Below are positions 53,921-62,686 of a stretch of 64,000 bases of DNA, in pieces. Under the pieces are notes generated by a model, which had not been told where the DNA came from, ran no database searches, and saw only the letters and a program-made list of their open reading frames with translations. Position 1 is the stretch's first letter. Each line of letters begins with the position of its first letter. The position numbers and the translations under genes are program-made. The stretch is from CAWGGS01 sp963822095 (GTDB taxonomy: Bacteria > Desulfobacterota > Desulfobulbia > Desulfobulbales > Desulfocapsaceae): positions 61,088 through 125,087 of the forward strand of contig CAWGGS010000052.1 in NCBI GenBank assembly GCA_963822095.1. The letters are read 5' to 3'.

Positions 53921-54523
53921 ATGGATGAAACAGCAATGAGAGTTGCTCGTTTGGTAAAGGAGGAGATTGCTCTGGTGGTCTACGATTCCCGTTGGCCTGA
54001 GATGTTCAGACGCGAACGTGACCATCTGCGATCCTGTTTCCCCTTAGAAAGAGTCAAAAGGATCGAGCACTTCGGCAGCACGGCCATCCCCGGGATGATC
54101 AGCAAGCCGATTATTGATATTTTGGTTGAGGTAACGAGCCTGGATGCGACTCAAACGAAAATCGCGCCCATTCTGGAAGGTCAGGGCTATGAGTATTTCT
54201 GGAGGCCGACCTGGGGGGACGACACGCCTCCTTTTTATGCCTGGTTCATTAAACGTGATGATAAAGGACAAAGAACCCATCACATCCATTTGGTTGAAGC
54301 GGAATTCGAACATTGGGACAGGCTCTTCTTCCGTGATTACCTAAGGGAGCATACCGGCACCTGTCTGGAGTATGGTAAACTTAAACAAAGGCTGGCAGAA
54401 AATTACAGCCGCGATCGGGTGGCTTATACCAAAGAAAAATCGGATTTTATCCAGACCGTGACTGAGGCAGCCAAACGGTATTACTCTAAAAGGCAATACA
54501 GGCTGGACGATGATGGGGTATAG
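53921..54523 (+). CDS. GrpB family protein (nucleotidyltransferase fold)
   Basis: 200 residues of the GrpB/UPF0157 family. The core motif IEHFGSTAIPGMISKPIIDI lies at about residues 47-66 and the HIHLVEAEFEHWDRLFFRDYL segment at about 127-147; both are family hallmarks related to the nucleotidyltransferase fold. About 20 N-terminal residues precede the usual start region. Function unknown, with some members linked to stress or CoA metabolism. Overlaps the next gene by 14 bp. Confidence 0.85.
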   Translation: MDETAMRVARLVKEEIALVVYDSRWPEMFRRERDHLRSCFPLERVKRIEHFGSTAIPGMISKPIIDILVEVTSLDATQTKIAPILEGQGYEYFWRPTWGDDTPPFYAWFIKRDDKGQRTHHIHLVEAEFEHWDRLFFRDYLREHTGTCLEYGKLKQRLAENYSRDRVAYTKEKSDFIQTVTEAAKRYYSKRQYRLDDDGV

Positions 54524-55133
54524 ATATAGCGTTCTCTCATTGCTTCTCATCGGCTGGTGTGCACTGCATAGTCTTTTGATCTCGCTCTCTGTGACCTCTG
54601 CTTTTCGGAAGCGGTTGGGGGCTTTCTTTCGCTTCTATCGACTGTTCTATAATTTTTTTGCCGCCTTGACGCTGGTTCCGGTCGCTCTTTACGCCTACTC
54701 GGTAAGGACTGAGCCGATATTTGCCTGGCATGGATATTGGCGGATATTACAGTTGGTCCTGCTGGTCGCATCCGGAGTCCTTTTTGTTCTTGGAGCCCGG
54801 CAGTATGACGCCGGGCAATTCCTCGGTCTGAAACAGATTCAGACCGGAGATAACGGTGGAGGGATAACCGACACCGGGAGACTGGATACTTCGGGTATCC
54901 TGTCGGTGGTCCGTCATCCCTGGTATCTGGCTGGTATCCTCCTGGTCTGGACTCGAGAGCTTGATGCTTCGACCATCCTAGTCAATAGCATATTCTGCGC
55001 CTACTTTGTCGTGGGAGCCTTCCTGGAAGAGAGAAAATTGACCAAGGAATTCGGGGAGCAATTTAGAGGTTATCAGAAACGGGTATCGATGCTTTTTCCC
55101 TATAAATTTTTCAAATCGTTCTTCCATCGCTAA
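54510..55133 (+). CDS. Isoprenylcysteine carboxyl methyltransferase-like (ICMT/PEMT family) membrane protein
   Basis: 207 residues with five to six helices. The C-terminal signature VRHPWYLAGILLVW, then EERKLTKEFGEQFRGYQ and VSMLFP (about 130-200), matches the ICMT/PEMT SAM-binding motif. Members methylate lipids, isoprenoids or small thiol or carboxyl compounds at the membrane. The start overlaps the GrpB gene; ATG occurs twice in tandem (54510 and 54513). The specific substrate is unknown. Confidence 0.8.
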   Translation: MMGYRYSVLSLLLIGWCALHSLLISLSVTSAFRKRLGAFFRFYRLFYNFFAALTLVPVALYAYSVRTEPIFAWHGYWRILQLVLLVASGVLFVLGARQYDAGQFLGLKQIQTGDNGGGITDTGRLDTSGILSVVRHPWYLAGILLVWTRELDASTILVNSIFCAYFVVGAFLEERKLTKEFGEQFRGYQKRVSMLFPYKFFKSFFHR

Positions 55134-55355
55134 GGCTTCTTTCCAACTCGAACTGTCTGTACCAGCTGATCCTGTCATAATTCGTCATAATTTGTCCTTG
55201 TGATATCATTATTCACTCGAAGGTCTGTCACTCTTTTATGTTCAAATACAGGATGAAAACCTCCCATGAGCAGCGGCCTTGCAACACCGGTAAGCGTGGA
55301 TAAAGGGAGAGAAGAGGAAAACCGGTACTAACACAACGAACACAACGGAGAAGAG

Positions 55356-55622
55356 ATGAGTGACGAAACAATGTATGAAGGATTGAAGCAAGAGGTCCGT
55401 GGGATGAAAGATCCGGGCAATATCTTGATCTTCGTCTACATCCTGCTTATCCTGGTCCTGCTTCTTTTTGCCGGTCTGCAGTCGGCCAGGGCCGATTTTC
55501 AAAAAACAAAGGAAGGGACCTTTTCCATTCGCCAACACCGGGAGATAGTCATACCAGGGCAGCATCAGGCGTTTTCTCATTCTCATTTTCATTCCGTCGA
55601 AATAAAACCCTCCAACGAGTAG
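55356..55622 (+). pseudogene. Truncated N-terminal copy of the sortase substrate gene
   Basis: 88 residues. The segment MKDPGNILIFVYILLILVLLLFAGLQSARA-like (about 25-55) closely matches the N-terminal anchor of the sortase substrate downstream (RDPGTVLILIYL... FFAGLESAGA). The rest has lost similarity and stops early. Upstream DNA is also shared: from TCATAATT at 55185 and 55785 the two leaders align for about 75 bp (TCATTATTC, CTGTCA, GTTCAA at equal spacing), and the bases just before both starts are similar (AAC.CAAC). So this is a partial duplication with promoter region, either dead or encoding a small membrane peptide. Confidence 0.6.
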
Positions 55623-55899
55623 CAATTTCCTGTAATTTCCCCCCCTGCTTTTTATCAGAAAGTCTCCCCTGAGCGGTGGCTTTGTAATGCCGGAGTGACA
55701 AATTCTTCTCTTGGTCTTTTCGCAATGTCTGACGGGCGATTTTCCGACAAAACCTAACTTGTATATCGTTCGTGTCATCCTGTGTCATAATTATCCGCGA
55801 AGAAGTCATTATTCCTTCATGCACCTGTCATCCTTTTGGGTTCAACTGGTATCAGAGAAAAAGAGGCAAGCCAGATCAACCACAACCATGGAGACAGCT

Positions 55900-58020
55900 A
55901 TGGCTGGAGAGAAAAAATCAAAAAAAGAAGACTCCTATTGGAGAGACCCCGGTACAGTCCTGATCCTTATCTATTTGTCTGTAATTGTCTTGGTCTTTTT
56001 TGCCGGTCTGGAATCAGCCGGTGCGCAACCCGGAAAGGTTGTGACAATGGATGAGGTGCGTCAGGGTGAGTTGCTCGTTCCGACGTTGAAGGGTGATGGA
56101 TTTTTCCCTATGCCCTTGCTCTCTCAGGATGTAAAAATCTCGGTCAGCGGTATGGTTGCCAGGGCTGTGGTCAACCAGCACTTCGTCAATAAAAGCGATC
56201 ATTGGATCGAGGCAGTCTATGTCTTTCCTTTGCCCGACGAGAGTGCGGTCGATCATCTGAGGATGCGAATAGGCGACAGGGTGATTGTCGGGCAGATCAA
56301 AGAGAAGCAGGAGGCAAAGGCCATCTATGAAAAGGCAAAACGCGAAGGGAAAAAGACCTCTTTGCTCTCTCAGCAGCGTCCCAATATTTTTACGTCCTCG
56401 GTTGCCAATATCGGACCTGGTGAAGAGATTGCAATCGAGATCGAATATCAGCAGGTTGTGGGTTTTTCCAACCACATTTTTTCCTTGCGTTTCCCGATGG
56501 TTGTCGGCCCACGGTATATACCTGGAAGTCCAGTTGCAAAGGAATCAAGCAAGGTCTCCTTTGATGGGGGTGGCTGGGCTGCGGATACCGATCGGGTACC
56601 GGATGCCTCGCAGATCACTCCCCACGTGGCGGCTCCCGGTGAACCAGCGATCAATCCGGTCAGACTGACCGTGGATCTTACTGCCGGTTTTCCTTTAGCC
56701 GGGATCGACAGTCTCTATCACGGTGTCGATGTCAAGAAAAAGGCCGAAGGGCAATATACCGTACGTTTCACCGGTCGGGTCATGGCGGATAGGGATTTTG
56801 TTCTGGAGTGGGAGGCTAAGGATAAAGGCAAGGTCAATGCCGCCCTCTTTTCTGAAGACCAGGGAGCGGATCGTTATATGCTGCTTATGCTGTTGCCGCC
56901 GGGAGACAGCAAAACGATCGAGGCCGTCCCGAGGGAGGTGATATTTATTCTCGACACCTCCGGTTCCATGGGCGGGACATCGATAGTTCAGGCTCAAAAA
57001 GCTTTGGATATGGCAATTTCCCACCTTCAGGCCAATGACCGCTTCAATGTCATCGAATTTAACAGTAAGTCCCACAGCCTCTTTCCCACGTCTCGACCGG
57101 CAGACCCTGCCAACATCGGCATTGCTCTGAATTTTGTCGATGGTCTCGTTGCCCGGGGAGGCACCGAGATCGCCCCGGCCTTGAGGCTCGCCCTCGACGG
57201 TAGAGATGATCACGACCGGGTTCGGCAGGTGGTCTTTTTAACCGACGGCTGTGTGGGCAATGAAGACGAGTTGTTTACTCTTATCAAAAAGCGATTGGGC
57301 GACTCGCGACTGTTCACCATTGGGATTGGTTCGGCGCCCAATTCATACTTCATGACCCGGGCTGCATCCATGGGGCGCGGGACCTATACCTATATTGGCA
57401 AGGTCGAAGAGGTGAAAGAGAAGATGACCAACCTGTTTGTCAAACTCGAACATCCGGTAATCTCCGACCTTATCCTGACCTCAGCTGCGGGTGACACCGA
57501 GGGAATGGAAATCTATCCGGACCCGCTGCCGGATCTCTACGACCAGGAGCCTGTAGTTGTGGCAATAAAGGCCGATAGGAAGATTTCCGGACTCCATCTT
57601 TCCGGCCTGCGGGCGGGAAAAACCTGGCAGGTAATCGTTGACACCACCCATTTTGCTAACAGACCCGGGATTGCCACACTTTGGGCCAGGAAAAAGATCA
57701 GAAGCGAGATGGAGTCACTGCATCTTGGCGCGGATAAAAAGCAGGTTCGTACGACGGTTCTGTCCACGGCCCTGGCCCATCATCTTGTGAGTCAATACAC
57801 CAGTCTCGTGGCTGTGGAGCAGAAGGTCTCAAGACCCATGGACAAAAAACTGGCAGGAACTCGTCTGAAGACCAACCTGCCCAAGGGCTGGCAGTACGAT
57901 AAAGTTTTCGGAGGACAGGCCCAGACGGCCACTCCTTCAGATATATGGATAATCCTTGGTTGTGTCCTGCTCGGATGTGCATTGGTCTTGGCCAGGGACA
58001 GCGGAAAACGAGACCGATGA
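55900..58020 (+). CDS. Marine proteobacterial sortase target protein (VIT and VWA domains)
   Basis: 706 residues: N-terminal membrane segment (about 20-40), VIT domain (about 60-190), VWA domain with MIDAS DTSGSMGG (near 351) and a C-terminal hydrophobic helix (about 680-696) with a basic tail (RDSGKRDR). This matches the TIGR03788 substrate of class GN sortases. The expected LPXTG-type signal before the C-terminal helix is here GGQAQTATPS, lacking LP. The sortase ATG overlaps its stop. The start at 55900 was chosen because GGAG lies 6 bp upstream; an ATG at 55888 is in frame. Likely anchored or cleaved at the envelope by the adjacent sortase. Confidence 0.85.
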   Translation: MAGEKKSKKEDSYWRDPGTVLILIYLSVIVLVFFAGLESAGAQPGKVVTMDEVRQGELLVPTLKGDGFFPMPLLSQDVKISVSGMVARAVVNQHFVNKSDHWIEAVYVFPLPDESAVDHLRMRIGDRVIVGQIKEKQEAKAIYEKAKREGKKTSLLSQQRPNIFTSSVANIGPGEEIAIEIEYQQVVGFSNHIFSLRFPMVVGPRYIPGSPVAKESSKVSFDGGGWAADTDRVPDASQITPHVAAPGEPAINPVRLTVDLTAGFPLAGIDSLYHGVDVKKKAEGQYTVRFTGRVMADRDFVLEWEAKDKGKVNAALFSEDQGADRYMLLMLLPPGDSKTIEAVPREVIFILDTSGSMGGTSIVQAQKALDMAISHLQANDRFNVIEFNSKSHSLFPTSRPADPANIGIALNFVDGLVARGGTEIAPALRLALDGRDDHDRVRQVVFLTDGCVGNEDELFTLIKKRLGDSRLFTIGIGSAPNSYFMTRAASMGRGTYTYIGKVEEVKEKMTNLFVKLEHPVISDLILTSAAGDTEGMEIYPDPLPDLYDQEPVVVAIKADRKISGLHLSGLRAGKTWQVIVDTTHFANRPGIATLWARKKIRSEMESLHLGADKKQVRTTVLSTALAHHLVSQYTSLVAVEQKVSRPMDKKLAGTRLKTNLPKGWQYDKVFGGQAQTATPSDIWIILGCVLLGCALVLARDSGKRDR

Positions 58021-58634
58021 AAAAGCGAAAGACGGCAGTATTTCTATTGATGCTTTCGGCTATGGTTCTGATCGGGAACGGCTACTGGATCAAGGCTAAA
58101 GCCGTTCTGGCCCAATATCTTCTTCGACAGGCCTGGGCGCAGACCATCCGAACGGGCGCCCAGGTCAAGGCCTGGCCCTGGGCGGATACCTGGCCGGTGG
58201 CCCGTTTGCAAGTTAAAAGGCTGGGAGTGGATTCCATCGTTCTGGAGGGGCAAAGCGGTGAGGTCCTGGCCTTCGGTCCCGGGCATCTCTCTTCTGGTGC
58301 AGCACCCAACGCAGCTGGAAACTGTGTATTGGCGGGCCATAGAGATACCAGCTTTCGATTTCTCGCTGATATCAGAAGGGGAGATATCGTCTTGTTACAG
58401 GCACGAGACGGAAAGGAGCGCACCTACCGGATTATTTCGACAGCGGTGGTCCGTTACGACAATTTGTATCTGAAGGATGTCGTCAGGCCATGGCTGACCC
58501 TGGTTACCTGCTATCCCTTTAACAATCCCATTCCGGGCGGGCCGTTGCGTTTCGTTGTCTTTGCCGAAGAGATCCGGTTACCCGATGGGATCGACTCGCG
58601 GAGGAATGGGCATGCCCTCAATTTAAAAACTTGA
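58017..58634 (+). CDS. Class GN (marine proteobacterial) sortase
   Basis: 205 residues. After an N-terminal anchor (about 6-25) the sortase fold carries His108 in LAGHRD, Cys165 in LVTCYPF and Arg178 in GPLRFVV, the catalytic triad. TIGR03784-type sortases of Gram-negatives usually have a single substrate, here the overlapping VIT/VWA gene. The stop at 58632-58634 coincides with the first bases of a 126-bp repeat. Confidence 0.9.
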   Translation: MKKRKTAVFLLMLSAMVLIGNGYWIKAKAVLAQYLLRQAWAQTIRTGAQVKAWPWADTWPVARLQVKRLGVDSIVLEGQSGEVLAFGPGHLSSGAAPNAAGNCVLAGHRDTSFRFLADIRRGDIVLLQARDGKERTYRIISTAVVRYDNLYLKDVVRPWLTLVTCYPFNNPIPGGPLRFVVFAEEIRLPDGIDSRRNGHALNLKT

Positions 58635-58758
58635 TGGCGTTGTAAAAACTCTCCATCTGCTTCGTTGCAGCAAATTATTAATTGTTACGGCGTTCTTTTG
58701 GTAGGCCAAAACAATAAAAATATGCACGCCTCGCATATGAGCTTTTTACTTAGCCATC
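58633..58758. repeat. 126-bp palindromic (MITE/REP-like) element
   Basis: Left end GATGGCGTTGTAAAAACTC, right end GAGCTTTTTACTTAGCCATC, which reads inverted as GATGGCTAAGTAAAAAGCTC; 15 or more of 19 bases match. The interior is AT-rich. The left end begins inside the sortase stop codon, so insertion there, or use as a terminator, is possible. Confidence 0.6.
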
Positions 58759-58876
58759 TTCAATTCACAGGTTTTTACGAGATTGTCATGAATGTTTTTG
58801 TTGAATCCAGCTCGTGGAGACATCGGGCAGTGTGACCATAGACAGATGTGGTGCAATTTTTCGAATACGGTGTGAT

Positions 58877-59629
58877 TTACAGATACAGTTTCCAGAGCAG
58901 TTTTACTGCAACACCCAGCAACAACACGGCAAACATCTGTTTGATCCATTTTGCCTTCATTTTTTCCTTCATCACCTTAGCTCCGATCTGTGAACCGATA
59001 ATGACGGCTATGGATGTGGCAATCATCAACGGCCAGTCGAAATGGCCTTCGGCAACATGACCGGCAAAGCCAGAAAAAGATGAAAATACAACGACAAAAG
59101 AACTCGTCGCAGCAGCTGTTTTTGTCTCGTAGCCCATGGCGATCATCATGGGAACAAAAAGAAAACCACCACCCACGCCCAGGAGCCCGGCGATGAATCC
59201 AATAAAAAGACCCGCAATGCCCATCACCAGCATTCGTGTTTTCACAGGCATCATATGATCTTTTTCAGGCTGTCCTGCACTGAAGATCATCTTGCCTCCT
59301 GCAAAAATCATGGCAATGGCAAACAAAAGAATCAGTTTGTCCGTGCTGACCATCCGGGTAAAATACGCCCCAATTGGTGCTCCGATAAAAGAGGTGATGA
59401 TAAGGGGAATGGACCCTTTGATGTCGACCATCTTCGACTTCAGGTAATAGATCGCCGCGGATAAGGCTGTCAGGCCGTTCAACAAAAGTCCGGTCGGAAT
59501 TGCAACAGACTTGAAGTCATAGGAAAACCAGTGAAAAACTGGAATATACAACATGGCGCCACCTAGTCCGAGCATTGCAAAAATAAGCGACAACGCCAGT
59601 ATAATGAAGGTGACAATCGCGGTCAGCAT
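58877..59629 (-). CDS. TSUP (TauE/SafE) family permease
   Basis: 250 residues with eight predicted helices. The motifs LGLGGAMLYIPVFHW and GLLGVGGGFLFVPMM are the paired TSUP signatures. Smaller than the TunR-linked TSUP and without its central loop, so the two are distant paralogues. Located 70 bp downstream of the fmdE-like gene on the same strand, with AGGAG before its ATG. Likely a sulfite, sulfonate or other anion exporter; the ion is unknown. Confidence 0.85.
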   Translation of the reverse strand: MLTAIVTFIILALSLIFAMLGLGGAMLYIPVFHWFSYDFKSVAIPTGLLLNGLTALSAAIYYLKSKMVDIKGSIPLIITSFIGAPIGAYFTRMVSTDKLILLFAIAMIFAGGKMIFSAGQPEKDHMMPVKTRMLVMGIAGLFIGFIAGLLGVGGGFLFVPMMIAMGYETKTAAATSSFVVVFSSFSGFAGHVAEGHFDWPLMIATSIAVIIGSQIGAKVMKEKMKAKWIKQMFAVLLLGVAVKLLWKLYL

Positions 59630-59640
59630 AGCATCTCCTT

Positions 59641-59668
59641 GTCCTGACGGCCGAGAGCCCGCCAGGAC
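59641..59668 (-). promoter_or_regulatory. Hairpin between the fmdE-like gene and the TSUP ribosome-binding site
   Basis: GTCCTGACGG and CCGCCAGGAC flank an 8-nt loop (9 of 10 pairs, one A-C mismatch). It ends just before the TSUP Shine-Dalgarno. There is no T-run, so it may stabilise or attenuate the downstream message rather than act as a classical terminator. Confidence 0.45.
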
Positions 59669-59699
59669 GTTATAAATCCGTCTCGATGAGGGGGATTAC

Positions 59700-60308
59700 C
59701 TATTCATTGTATCCCGAGCATCCCATACACACGATTTTTCCGTCCAGACTCATCTGGAGCTTATTGACAAAAGTGAGTTCTCCACAAACCTCACAGCGTT
59801 TGGCTTCAAACACCCCTTTCGCCTTCTTGACCTGCCTTTGGGTCACATCGCCGATGCTAAGAAACATTGCTTCATCCATTCCCTTTATCTTATCGACCTG
59901 AGGATCTGTAATCGCAGGATCTATATCTTGAGGAGGTACGCCGGCTTTGCGCTGTTGAACAAAAGGAGAGTTGAGAGCCTTTTCGAAGAATTCAGGTTTG
60001 ACCGCCACCCTGACGGCCCGCCCGGTAGTATTATCGATCAAGGTAAAGGCCAGTTTGTTATAATAAAGTTTTTCAATGTTTGATTTACCATACGTGCAAC
60101 CCGTAGCCGTCATAACCCCATCCAGAAAGCATCCTGCTGCGTGTCCTTTCCCCGTCTCTGAGAGGACGGAGAGTTCCTTGTCTTGCGCCCGTTCTACACC
60201 GAGGGCCTTCATGGCTGCCAGACCCGCTTTGAGTCCCATGGGCATCGCCGGGCATTTGTGCCCGTGAAATTTCAATCCTACCTCAAATAATTCTTCTAGA
60301 TTTTCCAT
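59700..60308 (-). CDS. FmdE family protein with C-terminal zinc ribbon
   Basis: 202 residues. The FmdE core carries FHGHKCPAM near residue 13, GHAAGCFLDGVMTATGCTYGK (about 55-75) and KLAFTLIDNTTGRAVRV. The last 30 residues hold two CxxC pairs (CEVCGELTF; CMGC), a TraR-like zinc ribbon. FmdE proteins relate to subunit E of formylmethanofuran dehydrogenase and often serve molybdenum or tungsten enzymes in anaerobes. The ATG at 60308 has GGAGGAA upstream; a longer frame to 60398 is not needed. The partner enzyme is not in the window. Confidence 0.85.
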   Translation of the reverse strand: MENLEELFEVGLKFHGHKCPAMPMGLKAGLAAMKALGVERAQDKELSVLSETGKGHAAGCFLDGVMTATGCTYGKSNIEKLYYNKLAFTLIDNTTGRAVRVAVKPEFFEKALNSPFVQQRKAGVPPQDIDPAITDPQVDKIKGMDEAMFLSIGDVTQRQVKKAKGVFEAKRCEVCGELTFVNKLQMSLDGKIVCMGCSGYNE

Positions 60309-61102
60309 TATACGTTCCTCCATTTTTTGTTTCAGACACCTGGCCGATTGTCGGACTTGCTCAATCACAGTCGGAAGGTTGTATCGGTTCCATTTCAACT
60401 TCCGATTTCATGAGGCAGTGTCATTTAAACATTTGACAAAATAGCCAAATAATATATCGCAATGCCTCTCCCCAAGTTCCCATACCTGTGCAAAAATCTA
60501 CTCCATAAACCCGAGACAGGTCTGAATCTTCGCCTCGATCACCTCCTCAATGCACGGCATGAAATTCAAGATACAGAGGGCTTGTAATCGCCTTTTCATG
60601 TAAAAATCTTTTCAAGACTTGCACATATGGTAAAACGACCAAACGTACATGTCAAGGAAAATTCTTCCTGCAAATGATTTGCTCTTTTCAGGAGAGGCAG
60701 CACAGTTGTTTTGGACAAATTTCTGTTGAATGTAATTGGACCCCGAGATGATTGCCGCGCTGTTCAGTGGGCAACGAGAAGTCCCCTGGCCATCATTTGA
60801 AAGCGAGACCTGTGGCTCAGGCGTTCAGCTTGCCTGTGAATAGGATTGAAAATAAAGGAGATTGCCGCAAGCCAGGCTGACGAGATTGCCCACCTCTTGT
60901 TTGAACAAAAATTTCTCAAAACATCCTGAAGCGTCTTGCCATGGCAGTTTTCTCATGATTTATATAAGAATACTTGTATGAAATGGGATGATAACGGTTT
61001 TTGGGGTTTTGGTGATAGTGTCCTCTTGGCAGAATATCACGTCGATACTTTGCCAAGAGGGACACATCAATGCGAAATTTTGAAGAGAAGAATGGGGGAT
61101 GT
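60309..61102. other. About 0.8-kb gene-free stretch between the fmdE-like and hpt genes
   Basis: Divergent promoters must lie here. No intact gene, RNA gene or repeat could be supported. A short reading segment near 60860-60925 (KEIAASQADEIAHLLFEQKF) looks protein-like but has no start and may be a decayed fragment. Confidence 0.45.
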
Positions 61103-61639
61103 ATGCCAGATACTGGGGTAGAAAAAATTTTGATTCCCGAACAGGACATTCAGGCAATTGTGGCAAAACTCGGCAGGGATATTACCGGACATTATCGGAA
61201 AGTGGGTGGTGAGCTATTGGTAGTCGGGCTCCTGAAGGGATCTTTCATATTTATGGCCGACCTGGTCAGAGCCATTGAATATCCGTTGACAGTGGAATTC
61301 CTGGCTGTTTCCAGCTATAGCAATAGTACGGTCAGTTCCGGAGATGTTAAAGTGAAGTTGGATATCGGCGAGTCCGTTTCAGGCAAGAATATTCTTCTGG
61401 TTGAAGATATCGTCGATACTGGTCTGACCTTCAAAAAGGTGATCTGGCTCCTCCAGCAGAGAAAACCCCGCTCGCTCAAGATCTGTACACTTCTTAGTAA
61501 ACCTTCCAGACGGAAGGTCGAGGTGCCTATAGATTTTTGTGGCCGGGAAATTCCCGATGAATTTGTTTGCGGATATGGCCTTGATTATGCGGAAAGGTAT
61601 CGAAACCTCAGATATATAGGAGTTCTGGACATCGATTGA
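61103..61639 (+). CDS. hpt: Hypoxanthine phosphoribosyltransferase
   Basis: 178 residues. The PRPP motif ILLVEDIVDTGLTFKKV (about 100-116) is intact, preceded by GLLKGSFIFMADL, and the C-terminal FVCGYGLDYAERYRNL is typical of HPRT. It salvages hypoxanthine (and guanine) with PRPP to form IMP. The ATG at 61103 was chosen because GGGGGA precedes it and family members start near MPDTGVEKIL; an ATG at 61070 is in frame. Confidence 0.92.
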   Translation: MPDTGVEKILIPEQDIQAIVAKLGRDITGHYRKVGGELLVVGLLKGSFIFMADLVRAIEYPLTVEFLAVSSYSNSTVSSGDVKVKLDIGESVSGKNILLVEDIVDTGLTFKKVIWLLQQRKPRSLKICTLLSKPSRRKVEVPIDFCGREIPDEFVCGYGLDYAERYRNLRYIGVLDID

Positions 61640-61707
61640 TATAATGGCTGGGATTGCCCTTCTGGTAAACACTGTGAGGTGAGAGAAAGTGAAGAGGACA
61701 GAACGTA

Positions 61708-62229
61708 ATGATAACATATGACAAAAAACATCCGGAACTTGGTGAAAACGTTTTTATTGCCGAAGGGGTGCACCTGATCGGCGCAGTTGTGATCGGCAAC
61801 GAATCCTCAGTCTTTTTTAATTCAGTTTTACGGGCCGATATCAACAGTATTACTGTTGGCGAGAGAACAAATATTCAAGACAATTGTACGCTCCATGTGG
61901 CCACTGACAAGCCGGTGATTATCGGTGACAACGTAACCATCGGTCACAATGTGGTCATCCATGCCTGTGAGATCGCAAATAATGTCCTGGTCGGCATGAG
62001 TTCGACCATCATGAATGGTGCGGTGATCGGAAAAAATTCAATTGTAGCTGCCGGCAGCCTGGTTACCCGCAACAAGGTGTTTGCCGAAGGAGTCCTGATC
62101 CTCGGCAATCCGGCAAAGGTGATAAGAGAGCTGACAGAAGAAGAGATTGAGGGCAATCGGAAGATGGCCCTCAAATATATGGGGGTTAAGGATATGTATA
62201 TTTCCAGTGAGAGGGAAGATGTGCCCTAA
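61708..62229 (+). CDS. Gamma-carbonic anhydrase family protein
   Basis: 173 residues of left-handed beta-helix with the gamma-class zinc residues: LHVATDK (first His), GHNVVIHACEI (second and third His about 80-88). The LPXG-type helix repeats run through about residue 140. Probably a zinc or iron carbonic anhydrase or a YrdA/CaiE-like relative of uncertain activity. A 68-bp gap separates it from hpt. Confidence 0.88.
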   Translation: MITYDKKHPELGENVFIAEGVHLIGAVVIGNESSVFFNSVLRADINSITVGERTNIQDNCTLHVATDKPVIIGDNVTIGHNVVIHACEIANNVLVGMSSTIMNGAVIGKNSIVAAGSLVTRNKVFAEGVLILGNPAKVIRELTEEEIEGNRKMALKYMGVKDMYISSEREDVP

Positions 62230-62371
62230 CCAGTATGGCCGGATCTGATCTGCCTGTTGTAACAAATCAAGAAAAATGACTGCCAAGGTAGTTACAGGTC
62301 GAGATTGGTCGAGGAAATGGAAGTGCTACATAAAGCGGAAAATGGTGGAAAAGGCTATTGTTCAAAGGATC

Positions 62372-62686
62372 TTATGAAAGAAGATCGTTGATTTCCTCCC
62401 TTGTCAGAATGGAACGTAACAGCGGTTGCTGTCGCCGGTCCCCACTTTTTCGCCGATCTTCCTTTTTGCGTCGGTCAACTCCCAGGCGGGCGTTGGTCAT
62501 GGTTCGAAACCAGATCTTAATGGTCTTTTTTTGTTTCACCGACGATAACCTGCTGTCAATACGTCTTTCCTCCAGGGAGCGCCGGTCTTCGATTTTTCGT
62601 CGATCAGAGGTGCTTTTCCGTCTCTCCAGTTGTCCGAGTCCCTTTTGCGTCGGGTGGCAGGGGGAGATTTGAATATTCCTGGTCAT
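62372..62686 (-). CDS. Small Arg-rich protein with repeated DRR motifs
   Basis: 104 residues. Two clusters of (E/D)RR units (ERRKSTSDRRKIEDRRSLEE at about 21-40; DRRKKEDRRKSGDRR near 75-90) flank a hydrophobic stretch (KTIKIWFRTM). The C-terminus reads LTREEINDLLS. Similar DRR-repeat small proteins are common in Desulfobacterota but have no known function. The ATG at 62686 has GAGAAAGG upstream. Convergent to the gamma-carbonic anhydrase gene. Confidence 0.6.
   Translation of the reverse strand: MTRNIQISPCHPTQKGLGQLERRKSTSDRRKIEDRRSLEERRIDSRLSSVKQKKTIKIWFRTMTNARLGVDRRKKEDRRKSGDRRQQPLLRSILTREEINDLLS

Noticed and set aside
57850..57900. LPKGW near the C-terminus of the sortase substrate as an LPXTG-type signal
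   Set aside because: It lies some 20 residues before the C-terminal helix and is a usual end of VIT/VWA proteins. The AQTATPS just before the helix is the better positional match.
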